Source: Eutypa lata
Taxonomy: Eukaryota > Ascomycota > Sordariomycetes > Xylariales > Diatrypaceae
Length of the DNA: 64,000 bases
Assembly (NCBI GenBank): GCA_022661535.1
Contig: JAKULF010000006.1
Coordinates: forward strand, 4,520,130-4,584,129
Direction of reading: 5' to 3'
Shown in pieces: positions 1-11,900 of the stretch. The first letter of the stretch is position 1. Every line of letters begins with the position of its first letter. The translations under genes and the position numbers were made by a program. Below the pieces are notes generated by a model. It was not told where the DNA came from. It did no database searches and saw only the letters and a list, made by a program, of their open reading frames with translations.

Positions 1-84
1 GTCGAGATCGTACTTACCTAGTACGTACGTCGGGTAGGTAGTATAACAACAATCCATTGTGCCTATCACCACTATTGGTGGCAG

Positions 85-173
85 GTGCGATGGACCAGGC
101 CCTATATGTACAGTCTCGACGGGTCTCTAACCGTTATTATAAATTTAAAAAATACAACATCTTTTACCCCCCC
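85..173 (+). repeat. 89-bp direct repeat, copy 1
   Basis: This stretch recurs at 584-672, exactly 499 bases downstream. Both copies begin GTGCGATGGACCA and end in a run of seven C. The visible differences are transitions (C/T or G/A), the pattern expected from RIP or deaminated methylcytosine. It is probably a fragment of a mutated mobile element; the family was not recognised. Confidence 0.8.
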
Positions 174-583
174 TTTATCTTTGGTAACAAAAGTACGGAT
201 TAATTATTGCCACGACGCCGGCCATAATGGCATCAAACTTACCATTATCTATATAAATAATTATCGAAAAACAAATTTATATATATTAATTTATCGCAAT
301 ATGCCTTCTCGTATCAAAACGACCAATTATAAACTATATAAATACGAATAATACAATATATATCGTTACGAGACCGTACGAGACGGTTAGTCGGGCCGTA
401 TATAATAAATGAAAGTTAAGGTTTAGTGACGGAATAAGTATCGGTGCATACTTATAACGAATAATAAAATATCATGATGGAAATGATAATAATAAGCTTG
501 ATAATAACAATTTAACGATGTTAACGACGAAAAACAAAAGTTCGGTTTTGTTTTAAATAGGCAAAATGGCCGAGTAATAACAA

Positions 584-672
584 GTGCGATGGACCAAGCC
601 TTATATGTATAATCTCGACGGGTCTTTAACCGTCATTATAAACTTAGAAAATACAACATCCCTTACCCCCCC
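584..672 (+). repeat. 89-bp direct repeat, copy 2
   Basis: Second copy of the repeat at 85-173, in the same orientation. The two could be ends of a small 0.5-kb element or a tandem duplication; the sequence between them is AT-rich and codes for nothing recognisable. Confidence 0.8.
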
Positions 673-1001
673 AATCATTATCATTAATAATACTTATAGG
701 AAGACGACGCCAAGATCTTCTAATTGGTTCGCATTCGTCAACGATCCACTGAAAAAAATGGCTTGATGTCATAATCAATTGATTATTGGCTAATGAATAA
801 TGCAAGTTAATCTTATCAATCTCATCAACCACACACCCACGCTCTCACCCACCCCACCAACCACTACTCATGCGTATAAGAGGTACCTAGTGTGTCTGTA
901 TGTGCGCGTGTCTCGTGACGGCTTGATGGTACACCGAGACAAGAGGGACTGTAAATCGTGAGGTCTTGTCATAATTGTCAACAAAACACGACAAATTCAG
1001 G

Positions 1002-2202
1002 ATGAGCGGGAACTCTCATGTCGACGTCATGCTTGTGAGTGTACCAACCCACCATCCCTTATCCTTTCCTTGGTAAATTACTAGGTCAGGTCAGTCAAGT
1101 GACATTGACTTTTATACCATTTAACCCCCTCCCCCCAAACAAAATCCCCTCATCTATTTATCTACCTATCTACCTATCTACCTATCAGTCAACTAACCAA
1201 CACACACACCAAGCACAGGCGGGCGCGGCCGCAGCATTCACCGTGGACCTGATGGTGTACCCGCTGGACACGCTGAAGACGCGGCAGCAGAGCCGGGATT
1301 TCCTCAAGACGTTCGTGGACCCGTCGGCCAAGACCCGGATCCCGTCGCGCGACCTGTTCCGCGGCCTGTACCAGGGCATCGGCATCGTCATCGTCGCGAC
1401 GCTGCCGGCGGCCGGGACCTTCTTCACGACGTACGAGGCGGCCAAGTCGTTCATCGGCCGGCACGGGGCCGCCGTGTCCCTGCCGCAGGCCATGGTCCAC
1501 TCCGCCGCGTCCGCCGTCGCCGAGTGCGCCTCCTGCCTCGTCCTGACGCCCGCCGAGGTCATCAAGCAGAACGCGCAGATGATCCAGCGCCGTCGTGGTG
1601 GCTCCCAACAGGGATCCACCTCCCTCGAAGCTCTGAAGCAACTAGGCGGTGCGGGTGCCAGTCGCAAACTTCTCTCGGGCTACACGGCCCTCGTGGCGAG
1701 GAATTTGCCATTCACCGCTATTCAGTTTCCCATCTTCGAGTTCATGCGCGAGAGGATTTGGGGGCGTCGGTCCGGCATGTTGCATGGGCACGAGTACGGT
1801 CATGGAGACAAAAAGCGGGAGAGGGAGAAGAGGGAGAGAGAGAACCTGCTCGAGACGGGTATTATCACGGGGACGAGTGCCGGGTTAGCGGGAAGCTTCG
1901 CGGCTGTCATCACGACGCCGATGGATGTCGTGAAGACCAGGATGATGCTCCTAGGGAGCAGCGGGCAGGACGTGGGGCAGGGCTCGCACGACCGGGTCCG
2001 GCATCATCATACGTCGTCGAAGAGCGGCCTCACGGTGGCCCGCGAGGTCGTCTCCGAGAGGGGCGTCAAGGGGCTCTTCCGCGGCTCGGTAATCCGGGCT
2101 GTCTGGACGGCGGTCGGTAGCGGTTTGTACTTGGCCATGTACGAGGTCTCCAAGGTATGGCTAGCGAGAAGAAATGATGCAAATGCAGATGGCTTTGATT
2201 GA
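1002..2202 (+). CDS. Mitochondrial carrier family protein, S-adenosylmethionine-carrier-like
   Basis: Model: exon 1 1002-1034 (MSGNSHVDVML), intron 1035-1218 (GTGAGT, branch CTAAC near 1192, acceptor CAG), exon 2 1219-2202; 338 aa, phase 0. All three carrier signatures P-x-[DE]-x-x-[KR] are present: YPLDTLK early, TPAEVIK in the middle and TPMDVVK late, giving the usual threefold repeat of the SLC25 inner-membrane family. The AGAAAAFTVDLMVYPLDTLKTR start resembles Pet8/SLC25A26 SAM importers. The substrate is inferred; a related orphan carrier is possible. A loop rich in Lys/Arg/Glu and a His-containing loop lengthen the protein relative to yeast Pet8. The continuous frame reading back to 1039 lies inside the intron, which is a CTAC-repeat-rich stretch, so that start was rejected. 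Coding DNA is much more GC-rich than its surroundings. Confidence 0.8.
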
Positions 2203-4741
2203 TGGATCATATGAATTATAAATCATAGATTATAGAGCTCCAGTGGCTACGAAAACCGTGTCTTCTGTGCAACGTACGGTTCTTGATTGAAGAGATAGTA
2301 TAATAAAGCGGTATGTTTTTGATTCTTCCAATCCTATAAGAGTGAGTTTTATGTTGTCAAAGAGATATTGTGGCCTACTATCCCCTCACCATACCATCAG
2401 AAAACCAGCATGAGCAAATATTCCAACGGGTACTAAAATACCAGTAGATATGCTATTATCTTTTTTCCCCCATTAGGCGGCTATTTAGCACACATCTATC
2501 CATTCACACAATAGAAGCACATATCAAATGGGCTACAATCAGGTAGTCAAGGACATATCATACTTAAAGCTTGAAAATAATTCTCCAATGGATGGATTTC
2601 TTGAAAGTTTCGAAAATGGCATCATCTTCAGCGTAGAATATACCCGTTGTTTCGAACCTGACCTTATATCAATGCAGAAATAGGCAACTAAAATTCACCT
2701 CAGATTAGGGTTTGTTGCCGCCGTATCAAGCTATAATCTCGATGTCACTAGCAAGCTACTAGTAATAATTGCTTACCTTATTAGGCTGGAAAAGGAGGCT
2801 TACATTCATAGGGTTGATAGTCCTCAAATCTTACCACACCATCTCGTTCGAATACTACCTCATGCAGCGGTCTTACATTAGCCATCTAGGTAGGTAGGAG
2901 AATCACATACCTGTAGGTTGACGCGTGTTTTTGGCCCTACATTAACCACGTTGTCGAGACTATCCATCCCAAAAGAATATATCGACAGATAATCTTATAC
3001 TATAGAGAACAGTATAAAGTGATGATCAACTCCTGTTCGGTTCTATAGATCCAGATCTACAACAACCCCTGAAACTTTAGTTGCACCGATGCACCAATCA
3101 AGAATGAATGATATATTGCTTACTCCCCTAGATCATCTCATGTATAGTATATACAGGTGAGATTCAGTTTTATACCTGAGTTGTCGTAGTCGAGCCCTTG
3201 AGCACTGCACATATTTTCCTCGTAGTAAACCATATCCGATATCGCTACGTCAACCGACACCTTCAACGATAGCATCACTATGCGAACCCCAGTATGGGGA
3301 TATGACACAGAAGGCCTGTCACGTAGGCGAGGTTTGCATCAGCATGTAACACGCTGGTAATCACGACATATCAAAGTATTGGGTACTGTAAGAATGTCGG
3401 AAATGAGACGAAGAGCACATTTGGTGATGTAACGCAATGGCTGATCGTTTATTCTATAACAAGGTTTACTTGTACAACATCAAGCAACAAACTAGTTGTC
3501 GCAATGGTTGCAAGTTAAAAAAAATATCATGAGGTAGAGCACGTCTTACGATGCCAGTATGTTGATATGTTTGGTATGATCGGATCGCTTCCACGCATTC
3601 GGATGATATGTAGATGGTATTTGCCGGTTTATCTATCTAACATAGGGTTATCAGAGACCCTCCGGTAACCGCATTGCTTGTTTTGAGTATTCTTTTTTTT
3701 AATTAATATTAATCCTTGCAAGGTTCAACCGGGTATCATATATTTGATGTATCCTAAGCACATGGAGATCTACAACCAGATCTAGGTCGGTATGTGCTTG
3801 GTAACACCAGTAGGTACCTAGCTGCATGAAGAAAACTCCGATGAGGTCCGATTTGCTTAATGGAAACCTCCGTGCCTACCTAGGATGTATATACATGTAG
3901 GTAGAACCTTACCTAAACCTGGAAGTTCTAAATGGGCATATGTATAGTCGCACATGAACATTCCGAAAATACTCCCCGAAAAGACGGATACGGATATCAC
4001 ATGCGTAGGTATGTATGAATGTAAAGGCACCTTACTACTTGCTCGGAATATCCGACTCGACTCGTAACGTCGCATAGTGGGAAGTGGGCCACAGATCTAC
4101 AGCTACTATCAAACGGGACCGTTAGATAGTTAGGTATTCAGTATTGTAGTAACTGCATACCCCGGGTTCCGTTTATCCTCTCCAGATACTCTGAAGATCG
4201 CAATGCGGTTCTATCTCCTCAACATTTTGGAATTTCCCGAGTCAGGATGTGAATTGGGTGAAATATGTAGGACTAACTAAGTAACTACATACCTAACTAG
4301 GCTGCTAGGTAGGGTTTATAAAACTGGAAAGGGACACTTGAGTCGCATGCTGGGGGAGGGGTCACTAGAGGGGGGAGAAAGGCATCTTCTAAAAATTATA
4401 CATACGCCGTTCTCAGCCCTAATGACGTGAGTTACGTATGTTTCGTAATATCGCATGCCATCTTTATTCTGCTTGTTCTAAGTACTAGAGGCTAGTATCG
4501 ATGATGGGTTTACTTTGTGTATCCGATGGTCTCAATCTTTTCCCCGATGGCGCAATAGGTGGATTGGTATGTATGTAGGCAAAGAACAATACCCATAATA
4601 CATGGTACCGTTTACACGGCAAAAATGAAAGAAACGGCCTAGAATGGGTTATTTTCCCCTGCATATCGAGTCCCGCTCGCCATACCAAAGGTTGATCTCA
4701 ACATATAGACGGTGAATAGCTACCGACCAACCTATAGGCAT

Positions 4742-4786
4742 GTGCAGATGCAGATGCAGGTGCAGGCACAGGCACAAGCACAGGCA
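4742..4786 (+). repeat. Microsatellite, imperfect (GCAGAT/GCACAG)n
   Basis: Imperfect six-base repeat that drifts from TGCAGA units to GGCACA units. Non-coding. Confidence 0.8.
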
Positions 4787-4926
4787 TACATTCTCCTCAT
4801 GGCTATTTCATGTTAGCTAGGGACAGGCCGTCCTCTCTACATATCTATACCTGTACAAGGTATCATCCATCCCAATCTCGACCTCGTAGTCCTCTCCCTG
4901 CTTATTAGGACCACCCGCACGTGGCA

Positions 4927-4932
4927 TATAAA
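4927..4932 (+). promoter_or_regulatory. TATA-like box upstream of UPF0643 gene
   Basis: TATAAA about 215 bases before the chosen ATG, followed by a C/T-rich stretch that looks like a fungal transcription start region and leader. Position fits a core promoter, but no transcript data are available. Confidence 0.35.
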
Positions 4933-5141
4933 GCCAATCATCCGAACCACTTTCAATATTCTTGCGTTTCAACGAAGCGACCCTGCCAACGTCATTACCC
5001 TTGACCTACTTACCACGCCCATACCCACACCGCTCCTACTTACTCTCTATATATCACATCACACTCTCTGTCTGGCCTTCATCGTCTCTCTTTCCCTCCT
5101 TAAACAACTTGGATGCTTCAACACAGACATACGGAAGAATC

Positions 5142-5958
5142 ATGACTTCAGTGCAATTACCTCACCAGCGCCAGGGTTCGGTAGACCCTGAAGTGATCCT
5201 TGAGAAGCAGCCGGCAGAGATCTCGACACTAGAGGTCACTGCATCGGGCGACGAAGGGAGTACTACACCATCTGTGGATGAGTCAAGATTGCTTGTCGCA
5301 TCGCCCTACACGGAACGAGAACACCTCCTCAATCTAGATAGTCTAGATGTGGAGAACGCCTTGTTCGCACAAGCCCTTGCCCGGATGAAGAACACTCGGC
5401 CAGACTATGCCACGGCATCCTACATGGAGTCATTTAACTGGGATGAGGTCATGGGGGAGCTCACCAAGTTGGTGCGACAGAGAGATCATCGGTGGAGGGA
5501 GACTTCCTTTTTCGTCGTCGTCTTCCGGTCACAAATACCGCCGACGACAGAGTACACGGACCTTGGCGCCCTAGATAAGGCAGCACATGCGGAAGCGACA
5601 GCCAGTGGAGGATTTCTGAAGTGAGTCGACGAAAGTTCCCGCCCTTGGTCACCCATGCCCATGCCCATGCCGTGCAGCGGGCTGAGCGGGGAGGGCGAGT
5701 GGCGTGGGCGTGCCGTGTCGTCCCGTGTTAACGCGCAGATACAGGTATTGGTTTGGAAGCCCTGACATGGACGGGAGAAATCTCGCAACATGCGTCTGGA
5801 GATCCCTCCAGGATGCGAGGGCAGGAAGCTTCGGGCCGGCGCATCGTCGAGCAGCTGGGGCGGCTCGAGACCTGTATACCCACTGGAAGATTGACCGACA
5901 TAGACTAATCATTCGAGGCGATCTGCAGAGCTGGGATATAGTCGACTGGGTTGACTGA
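5142..5958 (+). CDS. UPF0643 family protein
   Basis: Exon 1 5142-5620, intron 5621-5738 (GTGAGT..GCGCAG, phase 2), exon 2 5739-5958; 232 aa. The join restores a continuous conserved block: FNWDEV, RWRETSFFVVVFRSQIPP, DKAAHAEATASGGFLKY then RYWFGSPD, GRNLATCVWRS, AGSFGPAHRRAAGAAR and a Trp-rich C-terminus. I recognise these as the fungal UPF0643 family (S. pombe PB2B2.08 type), whose molecular function is unknown. The frame is open 60 codons further upstream, but that part is Leu/Pro/Ser/Tyr-rich leader sequence; the ATG at 5142 begins the likely protein. No signal peptide or membrane segment is evident. It stands alone, with large spacers on both sides. Confidence 0.82.
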
Positions 5959-7781
5959 ACGGGTGGGCATGGGCAGCGTATGGGCAGCATGGGATAGAGA
6001 CCAGGCAGACGATGAAAGGAGGAGAAAGATAAGTAATTGCGCTTGTCTGGTTGAGTAACTAGCGGGTGATAACTATGCCTCTGTGTATGTTGGATGTGCA
6101 CATATACCTACATGTGGAAATGCACACGCACATGCATATGCATAACTCCATTATGCTTTTTTCGGTGTGTTTGTGTGTGTGGGTAGCAGTTGATGTGCTA
6201 CAAGCTGCAAGGCGGGTTGATATCTGGTAGTAGATAGATATCGAGATATCTATCAATCATTACACAAACTAGAGTGGCCGAGGAGGTCTAAGGAAGAGGG
6301 AGGGAAAATAGAAAAGGGGGGGTCTGGACGATAATGGTTAACGAATGGGGATGGGTTCCCTAATGGAAATCCTGGTTTTCTCAAAGTCTGCCATGGTTTT
6401 TTCTTTTCTGGTCTCTCTCCTAATGGATTCCGTTCCATCATTACTGTAATCAGGGGACGTAGGGTAGTATTAGAGCTGTAGCCGAGGAGTTAACATGAGT
6501 CAAGGAGTCGGTCCCTTGTTGTTTTTTCTTGACGATACTACCGAATTCGCTTGCGTCCGAGAACGTCTTAATGGAGCATATTAAGTGGCGACGGTATATC
6601 GGATAGGGCATGGGCTGACCGGTCTGGTTCTCGAAGTGCCAATCGCTTTTATCTTCTTTGAAACAACGGAATGATATGTGCCTTGATGGATGGATAGACA
6701 GACAGGCAGGCATATCATAAGCCTCATTCCTGTATTGAAACAGAGAGGATAAAAATACTGAAATATTTAAGAAAATGCGAATAATGGGCGGGATCTGAAG
6801 ATAAGAAATGGTTTTTCTTAGAATGTATTTACTACCTACCTAGTATGTAGGTAAATAGTCACCTCGGACACTTAGTATACATGTCTCTCATCATAGCCAT
6901 GAACATCCCGGATAAGGAGGGAAATGAGGGAAAAGCAGGAGAAATCAACCGATGTCAGAATAGCCGGAAGGATGGAGATTTATAATGACAGGACGTTGGT
7001 TTTGAGGCTCATTAAGGAGAGCTATTTGTGGAATGAGAACATGGAAGTTGACCTACATGATACATTGAGCGTGGGGGTTCCAGAGTGGGATGAAGGTGCC
7101 CAACAGCCCCAATGTGAGGCAATAGTGACATACCTACGCTGGAGGTAATAGGTAGGCTGGTAGGTAAACTACTTGTAGGTAACTACCTGTATGTAGGTAG
7201 TCTAGAGGCGACCTACCTAACTAAATAGGTAGGTAGGTATGTAGGTATTGACACTTCACGGTGGGATGGACTCCATTATAGTAAAACCTTCGATAGGGGG
7301 GATGGAGGGGTGTTATGTAACATGTGAGATAGAGTATGGAGTATTAGACAAGATATGCATGTATGTAACTAGCTAACAATCTTATCTTATCCCCCACCAA
7401 ATGTCTTTATTAGTACAAAGTACCTGTGAACTTCCTAGTAATAATTCTGCCGAGGATCTCCGCCGCACACAGCGAATCCACACAATCCAGACGCCTCAAT
7501 TTTCCAAATCTACGCCTACGCCTACGCCCAAGCCCACGATACGATACGACAAATAAGGCAACGCTAAGTTTAACGATACAATAGCGACAGTGACAACATC
7601 CTCATTCTCGTCTGTCACCATAATCGGCATTCACTATCACTATCTAGGTCAAACATACGAAGGTTCATCGCGCAGATTCTGGATCCCCAAATATTCAGAC
7701 ACCAGAGACCAATTACTCGGCCCCACTAAGACGAAAAAAAGAGAAGAACACCTTCACCATCACCGTCATTAAAGAAGAAAT
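5959..7781. other. Intergenic region, no gene seen
   Basis: About 1.8 kb with TAGGTAGG clusters (6835-6850, 7150-7245) and CACGCC/CTACGCC repeats near 7515 in the presumed eIF3h promoter. A 74-codon frame at 6924-7148 has no similarity I recognise and ends in the TAGGTAGG repeats. Confidence 0.6.
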
Positions 7782-8995
7782 ATGGCTTCTGCCGACCCCT
7801 CTAAGGATGTGCCGCTCAAGGCAACTCAAGTTGAGGCCCTGGTAAGTCGATCCTGAGTGTCTAACTCTACGACGGCAGAGTACTAAATGAAGAATGCGAT
7901 AGGTCGTCATGAAGATCACCAAACACTGCTCCGCCAGCTTTCCTACTACCGCTACCGGTTCCATCGTGGGTATGGATAGCAACGGCCTTCTCGAGATCAC
8001 CAACACCTTCCCTTTCCCTACTACCGACATTTCTAGCCTCGACGGTACCCACCAGAACGACGCCTCAGCCCTCGCCGCTGCTGCCCCTCGTGCCAAGGCC
8101 AACATTGTATACCAGAACGAAATGATCCGTCATCTGAAGGAAGTCAATGTTGATGCTAACAACGTCGGCTGGTACACGAGCGCTACCATGGGTAACTTCG
8201 TCAACTTGGGTTTTATCGAGAATCAGTACCACTACCAGCGTGAGAATGACAAGGCTGTTGCTCTGGTCCACGACGTTAGCAGAAGTTCTCAAGGTGCCCT
8301 AAGCCTGCGTGCCTTCCGCTTAACTCCCACCTTCATGGCTGCCTATAAGGAGGGCAAGTTCACAACAGAGAGGTGAGTTCATTACGTCTAATCTGCCCTG
8401 GTTTCTTGAAGCTAACCAAGTCCACACACACAGCCTACAGAAGTCCAAGTTGACTTTCAAGGACGTCATTGTCGAGTTGCCTATCACTATTCACAACTCC
8501 CATCTCTTAACCTCCTTCCTCCACCAACTACCTGCTCGCCCTACAGAAGGAGACGTTACGCTGCCCATGTCCCTCTCCGACCTCGAGCGCGATGCCGTCA
8601 AAGCCCCGCTTTACCCTTCGGTCGACAATCTAGACCTCTCTATCGACCCTTTCCTCGAGAAGACGTGTGATCTCCTGCTAGAAAGCATCGAGTCGCATTA
8701 TACCGAGCTCAACAACCATCAATACTACCAGAGACAATTGGCGCGTGAGCAAACCAAGATTACCGCTTGGCAGACGAAGCGGAAGGCAGAGAACGCTGGC
8801 CGAGTTGCCGCCAAACAGCCACCCCTACCGGAAGACGAGTGGCAGCGGATATTCAAGCTGCCCCAGGAGCCCAACCGGTTAGAGGGTATGCTCAACGCGA
8901 AGCAGGTCGAGCAATACAGCAAGCAGGTCGATGGCTTCACGGCAGGTGTCACCGCCAAGATGTTCGCTGTGAGAGGGAACCTTCTACCCGAGTAG
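7782..8995 (+). CDS. Eukaryotic translation initiation factor 3 subunit H
   Basis: Exons 7782-7841, 7903-8372 and 8434-8995; introns 7842-7902 (GTAAGT, branch TACTAAAT) and 8373-8433 (GTGAGT..ACACAG). 363 aa, the usual size for eIF3h. The N-terminal half is an MPN domain: [23 protein letters not shown]..., then [32 protein letters not shown] and [12 protein letters not shown]. It lacks the JAMM zinc ligands of active deubiquitinases, as expected for eIF3h. The C-terminal half is helical, charged and ends [22 protein letters not shown]. The protein is a cytoplasmic part of the eIF3 complex bound to the 40S ribosome. Start context AAATATGG is good and no competing upstream ATG is in frame. Confidence 0.93.
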
Positions 8996-11900
8996 ACGAT
9001 GGATCAGACAAGGTGACAAGTGGGCGGTGTGATCTCGATATGCATCAGTCTCGGCGTTTGGTGGATGGTTTAATGCTTGATGAGGGTTTTAGGGCTGCTT
9101 TCACCCACACAATATGCATGTAGTTCTCTAGGGAGATCAGACCATGCTCTACACCTCATAGGTCAACTAAGACGGCGCTTCAGGCCAGGTCCGCTAGAGT
9201 GAACCAATTGGAGCTGAAGGATGGAAAGGAGGAGTGGGAGGATCAGTTATGGACCGGTCTTACGAAACATCAGCAGTATTGCTTGCTATTCTTTGACTCT
9301 TCGGAAGTTCAAATGAAGATGAATAGTTGCATGTCTATGTATCCGAGGACCAAGACCAATAATATAGAGAGAGAGGCTATTCGTGAGACTCCAGAAACTA
9401 CAAGTACCCTTCCAGAAGACCGAATACTAAGAAGGCATTGCCTTATGCTAAAGAGGACCACCTCAAAACTATAACTAGGCCTTCAATAGACGTCAGTCCC
9501 AAACCTGCCATCCAACTTGCTTGATCGGCTGTAAGACCTGGTCCCTTGTTATTTTCAGTAAACCCCAGTTATAGATATGGTTTGGGCGGTTCAACGATTA
9601 TCAGCTCAAGCCTGTCCATCCCGAGCCCAAACAAACTATACCTTGTCCTACTATGAAGAAAGTAGGTAATTGATAAAGCTAAACTTGTCTCTCTTGTGAT
9701 AGCTGTGTCATACGTTTCTTATCTTTCGAGTTCATTGCCTCCTAGCTTCACCCCTGACAAAACGACTATTCTCATACAACTTATGAGCCCCAACTAAGTA
9801 AGATATGCTCTCTATCCATACCATTGAATACTTTATTTAGGATTCTAGGTTAAATAGTATTCGCTGTTTAACTCGCAACTACTACCTGATCTTCTCTCGG
9901 TCAAGACCTCTGTAGACTCTAATTCCGTTTATCTTGTCTGGGTCTATGGAACTTCATTGTCTCTTACGCAATGCTCGCTTGATTGCCTCTTATTATATGA
10001 TATACTATTATTATCTACATACATACGTAGTCATAGTTAAGAGGTAATTTGAAAATATACTGTGTTTATATTGCATTCCTCTCTCTGTGATGTAGTATCA
10101 TGACTTTTCTTAGGTACTTCCCATTTAATTTATTACCTGTCAATATCCAACCTAGTGTAAGAACCGAGTTTTGAGTTGAGTCTGCCAGAGCTCTAATAGA
10201 TCAGACCCCTCTTGTACTCACTCTCCAAGAATGGAACTTCCTTAGTACAAGCCTTAATGAGAATATGGTCTGCATTGGTTTAGCTGCGAGAATGTCATAC
10301 TGATGTTGCATACCTAAGCACGAATACAGGACGATATTTCCCGCCCCTATTCATATAATTTGGACACCAATTATAACTTTGGATTTTCAACCACGGTGTA
10401 GTCAGAACTTCTGTATATACATGACAAGGTAGTAATACAATACTGTGTAGATGAGAAGCGAGAACAAATCGCAGGAGCAATCTTGACGTGGGAAGACGCC
10501 CTGACGGAACTGATAGCAAGGACAATACTCCTACAACACCGAGCCAAAAGTGGAATGTTAGCTCGGGAGCTAGCCATCTTGCAAAGCCTTATATAGTATA
10601 CTGCCACATAGTGCCGTAACCGATGCAGTAGATAATGCAGGTAATATAAAGAAGGTGTGGGATATTTGGTAGGACAGCAAAGCACTGGCTGGGAGCCACC
10701 AGGTCAAACGGAGGAATGCGGCGTCAGACGTCACCATTCCGGCGTTTGCAGCCGGAGGGAACCAAATAGCTAGATTTATGCCCTAGATATTCGCGACAAT
10801 ACACCAAGCTTCCTGAGACCGGCAAAGTGGCCCCTAACTCTCTGTAGAAGACCTACATATATTTGGCATGTGATATCTACTATCTCCTATAGTAACCCCT
10901 TCACTCTTACAGTCCCCTATCAAACATCAAAGGCACATGAAAAGAGAAGTAAAGGTTATAAAGGCTAAAGACGAAATAGAAGAGAACTGCATGAATCCTA
11001 ATTAAAAAAATAAATAAAAATGAAAATAAAGCTAGAATAAAACGATGAAATCACTATAAACTAGAGGTTTCCTAAGAAATGTCATGCTTCATATGCTGAG
11101 TTACCCATATACTCGTTCGGCTACCATGCCGACGTCCGGAGATTATTTGAACAAAGAACTAGGGATGACACGTCAGCTAACTTGTACAATATCAGGATAT
11201 ATGTATATACTGTTTCAAGGACCATGTGCATGCCTTCCGGATCAGTCGTCTCGAGCTAGTTCGCTAATTGTAACATCGGGGATATATTCTGATGTTCACT
11301 GTTTTCCCAACTTCTAACTATTGTTCAAATATAACCGTTTCTATATTTATGAGAGGTAGAGCATGCAATGACATGGTTGTGTGAAGAAAGGGATAATAGC
11401 GTTGTGATTTTGTTGATAGACGATACTATATTACAGACAAAGAACGCCATTTGTGCTACGTAAAAGCCAATGCCTCACGTTACTAGAATACCACGTTGGT
11501 ATAAGCTTCTCGATTGTTATTAGATGCAACAATGGTACCCCCTCATGTTTTGTAACGGTCATTAATTACACTCTCCTGAGAGTCTGAGGGTCAACTGTTA
11601 GGAATACTGCTGGGATTTCGGCCCGGTTCTCCGGAAGTGCCAGATCTTCCAGTCGACATAACTTAGGATCATATGCAATCCCGTGGATTTCGCCGTGACC
11701 AGTACCTTCTCATATTCCGGCGAAAATAATATTCATTTTCTCGTGTAAGTACTGCTAGGGGTCTCCTACCTCTAGTCTACATATGTAGAATCTTAGCCGG
11801 TATTCCGGGATTGGGGGTTGCAATGACCAATAGGCCGCACGGCGCATTGACGTTGGGTTAAAACATGGCAGTCAAAAGTCAGGCAAGATTTAAGATTCTT

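Larger units (their letters stand above)
1..1001. other. Intergenic DNA with degenerate repeat remnants
   Basis: No convincing gene is visible. The first 830 bases are AT-rich and carry an 89-bp direct repeat pair (listed separately). The remainder is ordinary spacer in front of the carrier gene. Short open frames that span the repeats are shadows of the repeat itself. Confidence 0.6.
2203..5141. other. Intergenic region, no gene seen
   Basis: About 2.9 kb without a credible gene on either strand. It contains scattered TAGGTAGG/CCTACCTA words, a hexamer-like microsatellite and, at its right end, a TATA-like site and pyrimidine-rich leader for the UPF0643 gene. Open frames at 3857-4075 and 4485-4688 have no codon bias or recognisable motifs. 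Confidence 0.6.

Noticed and set aside
1185..1667. Minus-strand open frames of 150-160 codons opposite the mitochondrial carrier gene
   Set aside because: They mirror a GC-rich coding exon in the other strand, have no motifs, and the plus strand has all three carrier signatures.
6924..7148. 74-codon plus-strand frame as a small protein gene
   Set aside because: No conserved motif and its end runs into TAGGTAGG repeats.
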